Assembly (NCBI RefSeq): GCF_022259695.1
Contig: NZ_CP092099.1
Coordinates: forward strand, 232,471 to 296,470
Source: Flaviramulus sp. BrNp1-15
Lineage (GTDB): Bacteria > Bacteroidota > Bacteroidia > Flavobacteriales > Flavobacteriaceae
Direction: 5' to 3'
DNA length: 64,000 nt
A model generated the notes under the pieces. It was not told where the DNA came from. It ran no database searches and saw only the letters and a program-made list of their open reading frames with translations. Below are positions 32,303-40,039 of this stretch, piece after piece. Position numbers and translations under genes: made by a program. Every line of letters begins with the position of its first letter. The first letter of the stretch is position 1.

Positions 32303-33055
32303 ATGACTAAAACTGCCCTAATTACTGGAGCTACAAGTGGTATTGGAGAAGCTACCGCTTATGAATTTGCTAAACAAGGTATAAATTTAATACTATGCGG
32401 TAGGCGACTAGAGCGTTTAAATACGATACACAAAGCTCTAGAACGTTTAACTAATGTGCATATTTTGAATTTTGATATTCGAAATAAAAAAGAAACGTTT
32501 GAAGCCATTGAGTCCATTCCGTCTAAATTTAAAAATATAGATATTCTAATTAATAATGCTGGAAATGCACATGGTTTAGACCCTATAAATGAAGGCGATA
32601 CAGATGATTGGGATGCTATGATGGATATTAATGTAAAAGGATTACTTTATGTTAGTAAAGCTATCATTCCGCAAATGACGGAGCAAAAATCTGGACATAT
32701 AATAAATATTGGCTCATCGGCAGGTAAAGAAGTCTACCCAAAAGGCAATGTGTATTGCGCCAGTAAACATGCTGTTTTAGCTATTACCGAAGGTATGCGT
32801 ATAGATTTAAATCCTTACGGAATTAAAGTAGGTTCAATAAATCCTGGTATGGTTGAAACCGAATTTTCTCAGGTTCGTTTTAAAGGCGATGCTATTGCAG
32901 ATAATGTTTATAAAGGTTTTAAAGCGCTACAAGCAAAGGACATTGCAGAAATAATTTATTTCGCAGTTTCAAGACCTCCACATGTAAACATTGCAGATTT
33001 ATTAGTGTTTCCTACAGCGCAAGCAAATAGCGTGACTGTTAAAAAGGAGTTTTAA
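32303..33055 (+). CDS. SDR-family NAD(P)-dependent oxidoreductase
   Basis: A 250-residue short-chain dehydrogenase. The cofactor loop is TGATSGIGEATA from residue 9, and NNAG is at 84-87. The catalytic triad is S139, Y151 and K155 (GSSAGKEVYPKGNVYCASK). R34-R35 in CGRR suggests NADP preference. The closest family is the YdfG/3-hydroxy acid (serine, allo-threonine) dehydrogenase group, judged by NPGMVETEFSQVRF and the length. The substrate is unproven. The SIR2-like gene starts on the base after its stop codon. Confidence 0.9.
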   Translation: MTKTALITGATSGIGEATAYEFAKQGINLILCGRRLERLNTIHKALERLTNVHILNFDIRNKKETFEAIESIPSKFKNIDILINNAGNAHGLDPINEGDTDDWDAMMDINVKGLLYVSKAIIPQMTEQKSGHIINIGSSAGKEVYPKGNVYCASKHAVLAITEGMRIDLNPYGIKVGSINPGMVETEFSQVRFKGDAIADNVYKGFKALQAKDIAEIIYFAVSRPPHVNIADLLVFPTAQANSVTVKKEF

Positions 33056-34126
33056 ATGGCTAAAAACATTACTTATTTATTAGGAGCTGGAGCAAGTTAT
33101 AATGCTTTACCAATTGTAAAAGATATTCCAAATGCTCTGAATGATTTTTCTGAAGAATTTAACCCTAGCATATTAAACAACAGTCATCCTAATAGTTCAA
33201 TTATATATAAAGACAATATTATCAACAATTATCTTTCACAACACGAAGAGCTCAAGAATAATTCTGAATATATATTGAAATTTCATAATGATATTGTATG
33301 GCTAAAAAAAGAATCTGAAAAACATACAAGTATTGATACTTTTGCAAAAAAACTTCATCTTAAAGAAGATTACGAAAATCTAAAAAGGCTGAAAATTATT
33401 TTATCCTGTTTTTTTTTGTATTTGCAGACAAAAAAATTTGATAATAGATATGACAGCTTTTTTGCTTCAATATTAGATAATTTATCTGAACTTCCCGGGA
33501 ATCTTAAAATTTTATCTTGGAATTATGATTCGCAATTAGAAATTGCTTTTAATCGATTTTCAAACTCAACAATTGAAAATACAAGAAAAGTTTTAAACGT
33601 ATTTTCTAAAGGACAAAAAACGAATCTTAATCCTGCAAAACCTAATGAATTTTGTGTGTTTAAAGTTAACGGAACAACTAATGCTACTAATAATAAAAAT
33701 GAAATCTATGATATATTATTAGATTTTGATTCGAAAGAACTTTCATTAGCTGAAGATTTACTTGAACTATATAGCACAAAAGCAAATTACAAACTATACA
33801 ATCCTAATATGTCTTTTGCTTGGGAAAATTTTAATCAAGAACTTCAATTTTACAGCAACCTTAGAGAATCTATTGAAAAAACAGATATTCTTATAGTAAT
33901 TGGTTATTCACTTCCTTTCTTCAATAGAAAGATTGATAGATTCATTTTAGATTCAATGGATAACTTGAAGAAGATATATGTCCAAGATCCAAAATATGCT
34001 GAAGGCATAATTGAAAAAATAAAAGAACTTATTCCATCTCATAATATCAAATTTCAAAATCGTGATAAAATAGAATTCAAACCTTTAAGTTTTACAGATC
34101 AATTTTTTATACCAATAGAATTTTAA
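33056..34126 (+). CDS. SIR2-like domain protein (candidate defence-type or nucleotide-metabolism protein)
   Basis: A 356-residue protein with the SIR2-like fold signature: an N-terminal Rossmann loop YLLGAGASYNALP (GAGAS at 10-14), a TSIDTFAKKL block near 91, the ribose-binding or catalytic asparagine in LSWNYDSQLE (N156, D158), and near the end DILIVIGYSLPFFNRKIDRF. In sirtuin-like NADases the next motif is usually K-x-HG; here it reads VFKVNGTTN (N205 at the His position). That replacement may mean a lost or altered NAD-cleaving activity. The rest is Asn/Lys-rich. It sits directly after an SDR gene and before an AlbA-type gene. No membrane segment or signal. Confidence 0.68.
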   Translation: MAKNITYLLGAGASYNALPIVKDIPNALNDFSEEFNPSILNNSHPNSSIIYKDNIINNYLSQHEELKNNSEYILKFHNDIVWLKKESEKHTSIDTFAKKLHLKEDYENLKRLKIILSCFFLYLQTKKFDNRYDSFFASILDNLSELPGNLKILSWNYDSQLEIAFNRFSNSTIENTRKVLNVFSKGQKTNLNPAKPNEFCVFKVNGTTNATNNKNEIYDILLDFDSKELSLAEDLLELYSTKANYKLYNPNMSFAWENFNQELQFYSNLRESIEKTDILIVIGYSLPFFNRKIDRFILDSMDNLKKIYVQDPKYAEGIIEKIKELIPSHNIKFQNRDKIEFKPLSFTDQFFIPIEF

Positions 34127-34134
34127 ACAATAAG

Positions 34135-34154
34135 ATTCCTGCCTTCTCAGGAAT
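34135..34154. repeat. Short dispersed hairpin ATTCCTG-CCTTCT-CAGGAAT
   Basis: 7-bp perfect arms with a 6-base loop, between the SIR2-like gene and the AlbA-type gene. It resembles the widespread ATTCCTGCCTTCGCAGGAAT intergenic element. It ends 6 bases before the next ATG. Confidence 0.5.
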
Positions 34155-34160
34155 AAAGCT

Positions 34161-35294
34161 ATGATTAACAAACGCCTTCTTATAAAACACCTTTTAGCTC
34201 ATAACGATGAAAACAGCTTTTATGACAAAAAGCGAAAAATTGATATTAGCCATAAAGAAGGCAAAGCCAAATTTCTAAAACACATTTGCGCGCTTTCAAA
34301 CAGTAACCCAAAAAACAACTCCTATATAGTTATTGGCGTAGAAGATGAAGACAATAATATTATTGGAGTCGATTTTTTTGATGATAGCAAAATACAAAAC
34401 CTCATCAATGCCTATTTAACCAATCCGCCTATTGTTCAGTATGAAAATATTCCGTTTCCTCATTTACCAGACGACAAAGTTGTTGGTTTAGTAACTATTC
34501 GAGCTATTGATGGGTTAACCTCGCTTAGAAAAAACATATGGAAATATTATGGAGGTTCAGTGTTTTTTAGAGATGGCAGTATGAGTATGCCTAAAGTGTT
34601 TGATATTGAAATTAAAGATGTCAATTCTAAAATAGTAGAAGCTATAGAAAGTCATGCCCAAAATAATATTGAATACACGCTAGACGGTGTTATTGATTTT
34701 ATGAATAAGCGTAAAGATTATAATGCACAATACAAAGTGTTTAAAGAATACTTTGTGGTGTGTTGGGCAGGACAAAAAAAGGTTGTAAAAGATAAAATTT
34801 TCTTTTCAAGAGTTGATATAGAGCTTATAAACGAGCAGGTTCGTTTGTTTTTTTCTGCACTAGATGAGGTTTCTATTTTTATTGACGATGATAATTTTAA
34901 AATTATCGAATATGTTAATCTTGGACTTCAAGGCTCAAACAAATACTATCCGCTGGAAGAAACCATTATTAAGTTTGAAAATAATGCGAATTATAATATA
35001 GACACGAAGCTACTATTTGAACCACCACAATATGATAAAAAAGTTCTATATCATATTTATAATGCAAACAATACCATTTTAGAAAAATTAAAAAAAGGAT
35101 TAGCTCTTACCAAAAGAGAAGAAGTAGACTTGAAAAACTTACCCGCTACTTACTTAATTTGCTATCTCAATTTATTTCATGACGCGGTTAATAAATTGAA
35201 TGAAATAAAACCCTTTTTAAAAAATTATAGTGAAGAGTATTACAACCTTTACAAAGAATCAGTACGAATTTTAAGAAAAGTGAAATACAGCTAA
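34161..35294 (+). CDS. AlbA_2/Schlafen-type ATP-binding domain protein
   Basis: A 377-residue protein. The N-terminal half (about 1-140) is an AlbA_2/Schlafen-like domain: EGKAKFLKHICALSNSNPKN, NSYIVIGVEDEDNNIIGVDF, IQNLINAYLTNPP, VVGLVTIRAIDG, YGGSVFFRDGSMSMPK. The rest is a helical and beta domain special to Bacteroidota homologs (VFKEYFVVCWAGQKKVVKDK, EYVNLGLQGSNKYYPLEETI) with no obvious winged helix. Function is unproven. From memory, this gene beside an SDR gene is common in Flavobacteriaceae, which would make the SIR2-like gene the insertion. Confidence 0.78.
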   Translation: MINKRLLIKHLLAHNDENSFYDKKRKIDISHKEGKAKFLKHICALSNSNPKNNSYIVIGVEDEDNNIIGVDFFDDSKIQNLINAYLTNPPIVQYENIPFPHLPDDKVVGLVTIRAIDGLTSLRKNIWKYYGGSVFFRDGSMSMPKVFDIEIKDVNSKIVEAIESHAQNNIEYTLDGVIDFMNKRKDYNAQYKVFKEYFVVCWAGQKKVVKDKIFFSRVDIELINEQVRLFFSALDEVSIFIDDDNFKIIEYVNLGLQGSNKYYPLEETIIKFENNANYNIDTKLLFEPPQYDKKVLYHIYNANNTILEKLKKGLALTKREEVDLKNLPATYLICYLNLFHDAVNKLNEIKPFLKNYSEEYYNLYKESVRILRKVKYS

Positions 35295-35379
35295 AACTTA
35301 ACTTTAATTTAACTAACAGACTACACTTAATAAACTGAAATATTACATCTTTGTAATGCTATTAATCTTTTTAAGATAT

Positions 35380-35426
35380 AAACCTTGTCCTCCCGAAAAA
35401 TTCGGCATTGCGACAAGGTTTTTTTA
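35380..35426 (+). terminator. Long-stem terminator (possibly the 3' end of a small RNA)
   Basis: AACCTTGTC and GACAAGGTT arms around an inner CCCGAAAAATTCGG hairpin, followed by a T-run. It lies 86 bases beyond the AlbA-type gene stop. Confidence 0.6.
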
Positions 35427-35441
35427 TTATGCATAAAATAT

Positions 35442-35476
35442 AAAAAAGCCATTTCTCAATACGAAACGGCTTTTTT
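35442..35476. terminator. Terminator after the HhH-domain gene
   Basis: AAAAAAGCC-A-TTTC and GAAA-C-GGCTTTTTT arms; U-runs in both directions. It lies 21 bases past the stop at 35497. Confidence 0.7.
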
Positions 35477-35496
35477 ATATTTATTTATTTAAATGG

Positions 35497-36045
35497 TTAT
35501 TTCCCACCATCTAATTCATCTTGTAATTTTAATAATTCAGCCCATTTACCTTCATAAGCTAATTTAGCTTGTTTTGGCCATGTGCCTGGGTTATGTATTC
35601 TATAACGACTTCCACCACTATCTAATACAGTTTGACATTTATCTATACTACATTCAGATAATGCTTTCCAAGTTTTTACATCATGATCATGAAATAACCC
35701 TTGGATTTTTGGGCCAATGCCTTCAACAACTGTTAAATCATTCTCTTTTATTTTTTTACCATAAGCTGCTTTAGCTGCTGCAGCATCAAAAGCAATTAAG
35801 GGTGCACTTGCAGCAAAAGACGATGCTATTCCCGACGAACTTGCCGAACCAGTTGAACCAGTTGAACCAGAAGATACCGGCGAAACTTTCTTGCTAGCCT
35901 TACAAGCCGTTAATTCTGCTTCTAATTTTGCAATTCTATCGTTACAATCATCATGATTTCCGCCTCCTAAAAGCTTTCCTAATAAGTATCCTAAAAGTGC
36001 ACAAATAGCACCTACAAGTAATGGGATTAATATACACCAATTCAT
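35497..36045 (-). CDS. Membrane-anchored helix-hairpin-helix protein
   Basis: A 182-residue protein. Residues 4-27 are a glycine-rich membrane helix (ILIPLLVGAICALLGYLLGK). It is followed by a short coiled coil with Cys residues, a Ser/Gly/Thr linker (about 55-80) and a C-terminal HhH domain of the L21/NuoE-associated type (DLTVVEGIGPKIQGLFHDHD, with VEGIGPKIQGLF at 107-118; then ALSECSIDKCQTVLDSGG). The HhH motif could bind DNA, but the protein is envelope-anchored. It is 28 bases after the OmpA gene on the same strand. Function unknown. Confidence 0.78.
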   Translation of the reverse strand: MNWCILIPLLVGAICALLGYLLGKLLGGGNHDDCNDRIAKLEAELTACKASKKVSPVSSGSTGSTGSASSSGIASSFAASAPLIAFDAAAAKAAYGKKIKENDLTVVEGIGPKIQGLFHDHDVKTWKALSECSIDKCQTVLDSGGSRYRIHNPGTWPKQAKLAYEGKWAELLKLQDELDGGK

Positions 36046-36073
36046 AATTTTATATGTTTTTTAAGTTTGTTAA

Positions 36074-37009
36074 TTAGTTAATTGTTATTACAGTTCGTCT
36101 GTTCTCCTTACGACCTTCTTCAGTATTATTATCTGCTATAGGTTCGTATGGCCCTTTTGATGACGTTTCAATATTACTTTCTAAAATACCATTACTTACT
36201 AAATAAGTTTTAGCAAAATCTGCTCTGTTTTGTCCTAAAACAACATTATTTTCAGCATTACCAGTATTATCGGTATGCCCAACAATTTGCACTTTTACTC
36301 CCAAATGATCCACACAGTTGGAGATATTAGCTATTTTTTGACGCTGTTCTGTTGTTAAATTTATTTGTGCCTGACCTGTATTAAAATGAAGTACTAAAGG
36401 ATTTTTTCTAATGTCTTCACATGCTGCCTCTAAAGCTTCGTCTTTTTCACCTTCTTTTAAGGTTAAAACACCAAATTTTAATGGTCCATAAAGTGTGCTT
36501 TCATCATCAGGGTTAATATCATCATTTAACTCGCCATTAGTGTTAATTTGTTTTGAAGAAATACCTTGAGAAACTAAATAATTTTTTACTGAATTAGCTC
36601 TTGCCAAACCTAGATTTGGATAAGCAGAATTGTTAGTTTCATCGCTTCTATAATAACCTGTAATATTTACAGCCTTTAAAGAACTGTTTGTTAAATAGTC
36701 TTTTAACTTTAAAGTCCCTTCAGTTATTTTTTCTGAAATTGGTTCTAAAATCGAGAAGTTTGAGGTTTTAAAATTGAAGTTGTCGTTCGTTTCAATATTA
36801 AAATCACCATTTGCATCAGAAATCATAAATGCATTTTTTGTGACTTGCTTTACTTCAGGAGCTTCAACTACATTATTATTATTTTCTACCGGAGCAGATG
36901 CTTCTTGACCTGGAAAACAGTGACAACTGTCACACAGGTAACAATATAATAATGTTCCAATAATAATGGTAATTAAAATTCCTAGAAGATAGGATGTTTT
37001 TTTACTCAT
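36074..37009 (-). CDS. OmpA-family protein with two OmpA-like domains
   Basis: A 311-residue protein. An N-terminal membrane helix (about 6-26) with a Cys-rich end (YCYLCDSCHC) is followed by two OmpA-like peptidoglycan-binding regions. The first, about 70-200, is divergent (LKLKDYLTNSSLKAVNITGY, LGLARANSVKNYLVSQGI). The second, about 205-311, is canonical (LHFNTGQAQINLTTEQRQKI, VQIVGHTDNTGNAENNVVLG, QNRADFAKTYLVSNGI, NRRTVITIN). The Cys run is not a standard lipobox. It probably tethers the inner membrane to peptidoglycan. Confidence 0.85.
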   Translation of the reverse strand: MSKKTSYLLGILITIIIGTLLYCYLCDSCHCFPGQEASAPVENNNNVVEAPEVKQVTKNAFMISDANGDFNIETNDNFNFKTSNFSILEPISEKITEGTLKLKDYLTNSSLKAVNITGYYRSDETNNSAYPNLGLARANSVKNYLVSQGISSKQINTNGELNDDINPDDESTLYGPLKFGVLTLKEGEKDEALEAACEDIRKNPLVLHFNTGQAQINLTTEQRQKIANISNCVDHLGVKVQIVGHTDNTGNAENNVVLGQNRADFAKTYLVSNGILESNIETSSKGPYEPIADNNTEEGRKENRRTVITIN

Positions 37010-37140
37010 ATGGTTAGTGTTTAAGTTATATCTTACAAGATATTAAAAAAATTAACGCCTTGTATAAATAATTAGAAACACTGTTGTTAAAAAAGTCACA
37101 TATATGCTTTTCAACGAAACTATCTTTGTTTTTAAAACAA

Positions 37141-37175
37141 AAAAAAGCCACATCTATTGATATGGCTCTTTTTTT
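37141..37175 (-). terminator. Terminator after the aldehyde dehydrogenase gene
   Basis: AGCCACATC and GATATGGCT arms with flanking A and T runs, 17 bases past the stop at 37192. Confidence 0.6.
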
Positions 37176-37191
37176 AAGAAATAAATATTAT

Positions 37192-38745
37192 CTACAAATC
37201 GAATTTTATTCCTTGTGCTAAGGGCAATTCTGTTGTATAATTAATGGTATTGGTTTGACGTCTCATATATACTTTCCAAGCATCGCTTCCAGACTCACGA
37301 CCGCCACCTGTTTCTTTTTCGCCACCAAAAGCACCACCAATTTCGGCACCAGAAGTTCCAATATTTACGTTGGCAATTCCACAATCAGACCCTTGAACAG
37401 ATAAGAACCTTTCTGCTTCACGTAAGTTATTTGTCATAATTGCAGATGATAATCCTTGAGCCACTTCATTTTGAATATCGATAGCATTTTCAACACCGCC
37501 AGAGTATTTTAATAAATACAATACCGGAGCAAATGTTTCATGCTGAACAATTTCATAGTGAGGTTGAGCTTCAGCAATTGCTGGTTTTACATAACAACCA
37601 CTTTCATAACCTTCACCAGAAAGTACACCGCCTTCAACAACAATATTTCCACCTTCTTCAACAACTTTTTCTAAAGCATGTTGATACATTTTAACTGCAT
37701 CTTTATCTATTAATGGCCCAACGTGATTATTTTCATCTAACGGATTTCCAATACGCAATTGTTTGTAAGCATCAACTACTGCATTTTTTACTTTATCATA
37801 AATAGATTCATGAATAATTAATCGACGTGTAGACGTACAACGTTGTCCGCAAGTTCCTACCGCGCCAAAAACAGCTCCAATAACAGTCATTTTTATGTCT
37901 GCATCTGGTGTTACTATAATCGCATTATTTCCTCCTAATTCTAATAAACTTTTCCCTAAACGTTCTGCAACTTCTTGTGCAACAATTTTACCCATTCTTG
38001 TACTTCCTGTTGCAGAGATTAAAGGCACACGTTTATCTTTAGTCATAAATTCACCAACTCTGTAGTCGCCATTAATTAAACACGAGATACCTTCTGGTAA
38101 ATTATTCTCTGCAAAAACTTCGGCCGCTATATTTTGACAAGCGATTCCGCACATTGGTGCTTTTTCACTAGGTTTCCAAACGCAAACATCACCACAAACC
38201 CAAGCCAAAGCTGTATTCCACGCCCAAACAGCTACTGGAAAATTAAATGCAGAAATAATTCCAACTACACCTAAAGGATGATATTGTTCATACATTCTGT
38301 GTCCTGGACGTTCACTATGCATAGTTAATCCATGAAGTTGGCGAGACAAACCTACTGCAAAATCGCAGATATCAATCATTTCTTGTACTTCTCCTAAACC
38401 TTCTTGATAAGATTTTCCCATTTCATAAGAAACCAACTTTCCTAAAGCTTCTTTTTTCTCTCTTAGTTTTTCACCAAACTGACGTACAATTTCACCACGT
38501 TGTGGCGCAGGCATTGTTCTCCATGTTTTAAAAGCCGATGTTGCAGCTTCCATTACTTTTTCATAATCTTCTTTAGTCGTCGTTTTTACTTTCCCTATTA
38601 ATTGTCCGTCTACAGGAGAATAAGATTCTATAATATCTCCATTGGAAAAATTATTTGAGCCTGTAGAAGTGCCTTCATTTATAGCTTTAACACCTAAAGT
38701 TTTAAGAGCTTTATCAATTCCAAAATCTATTGCTGCTGCTTCCAT
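37192..38745 (-). CDS. amaB: ALDH7-type aldehyde dehydrogenase (alpha-aminoadipate semialdehyde dehydrogenase)
   Basis: A 517-residue NAD-dependent aldehyde dehydrogenase. Catalytic C303 lies in GTCGQRCTSTRR and the general base E269 in LLELGGNN. The GNNAIIV and GQRCTSTRRL signatures, the ISAFNFPVAVWAWN block near 164 and the C-terminal SGSDAWKVYMRRQTNTINY are those of the ALDH7 (antiquitin) family. It oxidises alpha-aminoadipate semialdehyde/piperideine-6-carboxylate in lysine breakdown. It appears monocistronic with its own terminator. Confidence 0.92.
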   Translation of the reverse strand: MEAAAIDFGIDKALKTLGVKAINEGTSTGSNNFSNGDIIESYSPVDGQLIGKVKTTTKEDYEKVMEAATSAFKTWRTMPAPQRGEIVRQFGEKLREKKEALGKLVSYEMGKSYQEGLGEVQEMIDICDFAVGLSRQLHGLTMHSERPGHRMYEQYHPLGVVGIISAFNFPVAVWAWNTALAWVCGDVCVWKPSEKAPMCGIACQNIAAEVFAENNLPEGISCLINGDYRVGEFMTKDKRVPLISATGSTRMGKIVAQEVAERLGKSLLELGGNNAIIVTPDADIKMTVIGAVFGAVGTCGQRCTSTRRLIIHESIYDKVKNAVVDAYKQLRIGNPLDENNHVGPLIDKDAVKMYQHALEKVVEEGGNIVVEGGVLSGEGYESGCYVKPAIAEAQPHYEIVQHETFAPVLYLLKYSGGVENAIDIQNEVAQGLSSAIMTNNLREAERFLSVQGSDCGIANVNIGTSGAEIGGAFGGEKETGGGRESGSDAWKVYMRRQTNTINYTTELPLAQGIKFDL

Positions 38746-38866
38746 TATTATTGATTTATTAATTATGTTGAAATTATTTGCGAATATACTAATAAAAAGT
38801 CGTTTTTATTAAAGTTTGATAATGATAAAACCGTTAACTTTAATGCTGTAATTAATTTAAAATCTT

Positions 38867-39916
38867 ATGAAAAACCTAGCTTTAATTTTTGCCGTTTTGT
38901 TTGTTATTACTTCATGTAAAAATGAATCTAAAATAAACCTTGAAGACACTCAGGTTGAGTCAAAAAAAGCAGAATTTTCTATAGTTATTCATGGTGGTGC
39001 AGGTTATATAAATAGAGAAAGCATGTCACCTGAAAAAGAAGCTGAATACACTCAAAAACTTGAAGAAGCTATTAAAGTAGGTTACAATATTTTAAAAAAC
39101 GGAGGAACGAGTCTAGATGCTGTTGAAAAAACAATAAATGTATTAGAAGATTCTCCTTTATTTAACTCAGGAAGAGGTGCCGTTTTTACTCATGAAGGAA
39201 GAAACGAACATGACGCATCAATCATGGATGGAAAAACACTAAATGCAGGTGCCTCATCTGGAACACAAACTGTAAAAAACCCTATAAACTTAGCACGTGT
39301 TGTTATGGATAATTCGCCACATGTTATGCTTTCTGGAAGAGGCGCAGAAACTTTTGCTGAAGAACAGGGTTTGGAAATTGTTAATCCAAGTTATTTTTCA
39401 ACAGAAAGCAAACTAAAATCTTTAGAACGTGTTAAGAATTCAGAAAAAGATAAAGTCTCCGTTTTTTATGATCCAGAAATAAAGAACTCAAAATTTGGTA
39501 CCGTTGGTTGTGCTGCTTTAGATAAACACGGTAATCTAGCTGCCGGAACCTCAACAGGCGGCATGACTAATAAACGTTGGGGACGTATTGGCGATTCGCC
39601 TATAATTGGTGCAGGAACATACGCAAATAATAATACTTGTGCAGTATCTAGCACAGGTTGGGGCGAATATTTTATAAGAGGTTTGGTAGCTTATGATATT
39701 TCGGCTCTTATGGATTACAAAGGATTATCTTTAAATGAAGCTGCCAAAGAAGTGATACAAAATAAATTACCTAAAATTGGTGATGGAAAAGGTAATGGTG
39801 GCATTATTGCCATTGACAAAAATGGAAATATGGTTATGGAATTTAACACTCCTGGAATGTTTAGAGCAACTATGAATGATGCTGGAGAATTATATATTGG
39901 CATGTATAACGATTGA
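38867..39916 (+). CDS. iaaA: Lipoprotein isoaspartyl peptidase / L-asparaginase (Ntn hydrolase)
   Basis: A 349-residue N-terminal-nucleophile hydrolase. The lipobox is VITSC (Cys17), so it is exported and lipid-anchored. The family start is SIVIHGGAGYINRE, and the cleavage site and nucleophile T212 are in FGTVGCAALDKHGNLAAGTS; TGGMTNKRWGRIGDSPIIGA and YANNNTCAVSSTGWGEYFIR follow. Self-cleavage before T212 gives alpha and beta chains. The enzyme removes beta-aspartyl residues and hydrolyses asparagine. With cytoplasmic IadA at the left end, the organism has two enzymes for isoaspartyl peptides. Confidence 0.92.
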   Translation: MKNLALIFAVLFVITSCKNESKINLEDTQVESKKAEFSIVIHGGAGYINRESMSPEKEAEYTQKLEEAIKVGYNILKNGGTSLDAVEKTINVLEDSPLFNSGRGAVFTHEGRNEHDASIMDGKTLNAGASSGTQTVKNPINLARVVMDNSPHVMLSGRGAETFAEEQGLEIVNPSYFSTESKLKSLERVKNSEKDKVSVFYDPEIKNSKFGTVGCAALDKHGNLAAGTSTGGMTNKRWGRIGDSPIIGAGTYANNNTCAVSSTGWGEYFIRGLVAYDISALMDYKGLSLNEAAKEVIQNKLPKIGDGKGNGGIIAIDKNGNMVMEFNTPGMFRATMNDAGELYIGMYND

Positions 39917-39940
39917 GTTTTAAGAACAATTTAACAGAAC

Positions 39941-39968
39941 CCTGAAACCTAAACTCAAAAACCTAAAC
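39941..39968. repeat. Heptanucleotide-periodic repeat after the asparaginase gene
   Basis: CCTGAAA, CCTAAAC, TCAAAAA, CCTAAAC in strict 7-base steps. Confidence 0.5.
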
Positions 39969-40039
39969 GTAAGTCTATTAACAAGAAACATTATTCGCTT
40001 TCTTTTGCTAGTTCATTTTCAATTTAATTCATCACTATT

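Noticed and set aside
35295-35496. tRNA or riboswitch in the gap
   Set aside because: The hairpins here are stem-loop terminators with T-runs; no cloverleaf or conserved riboswitch core is seen.
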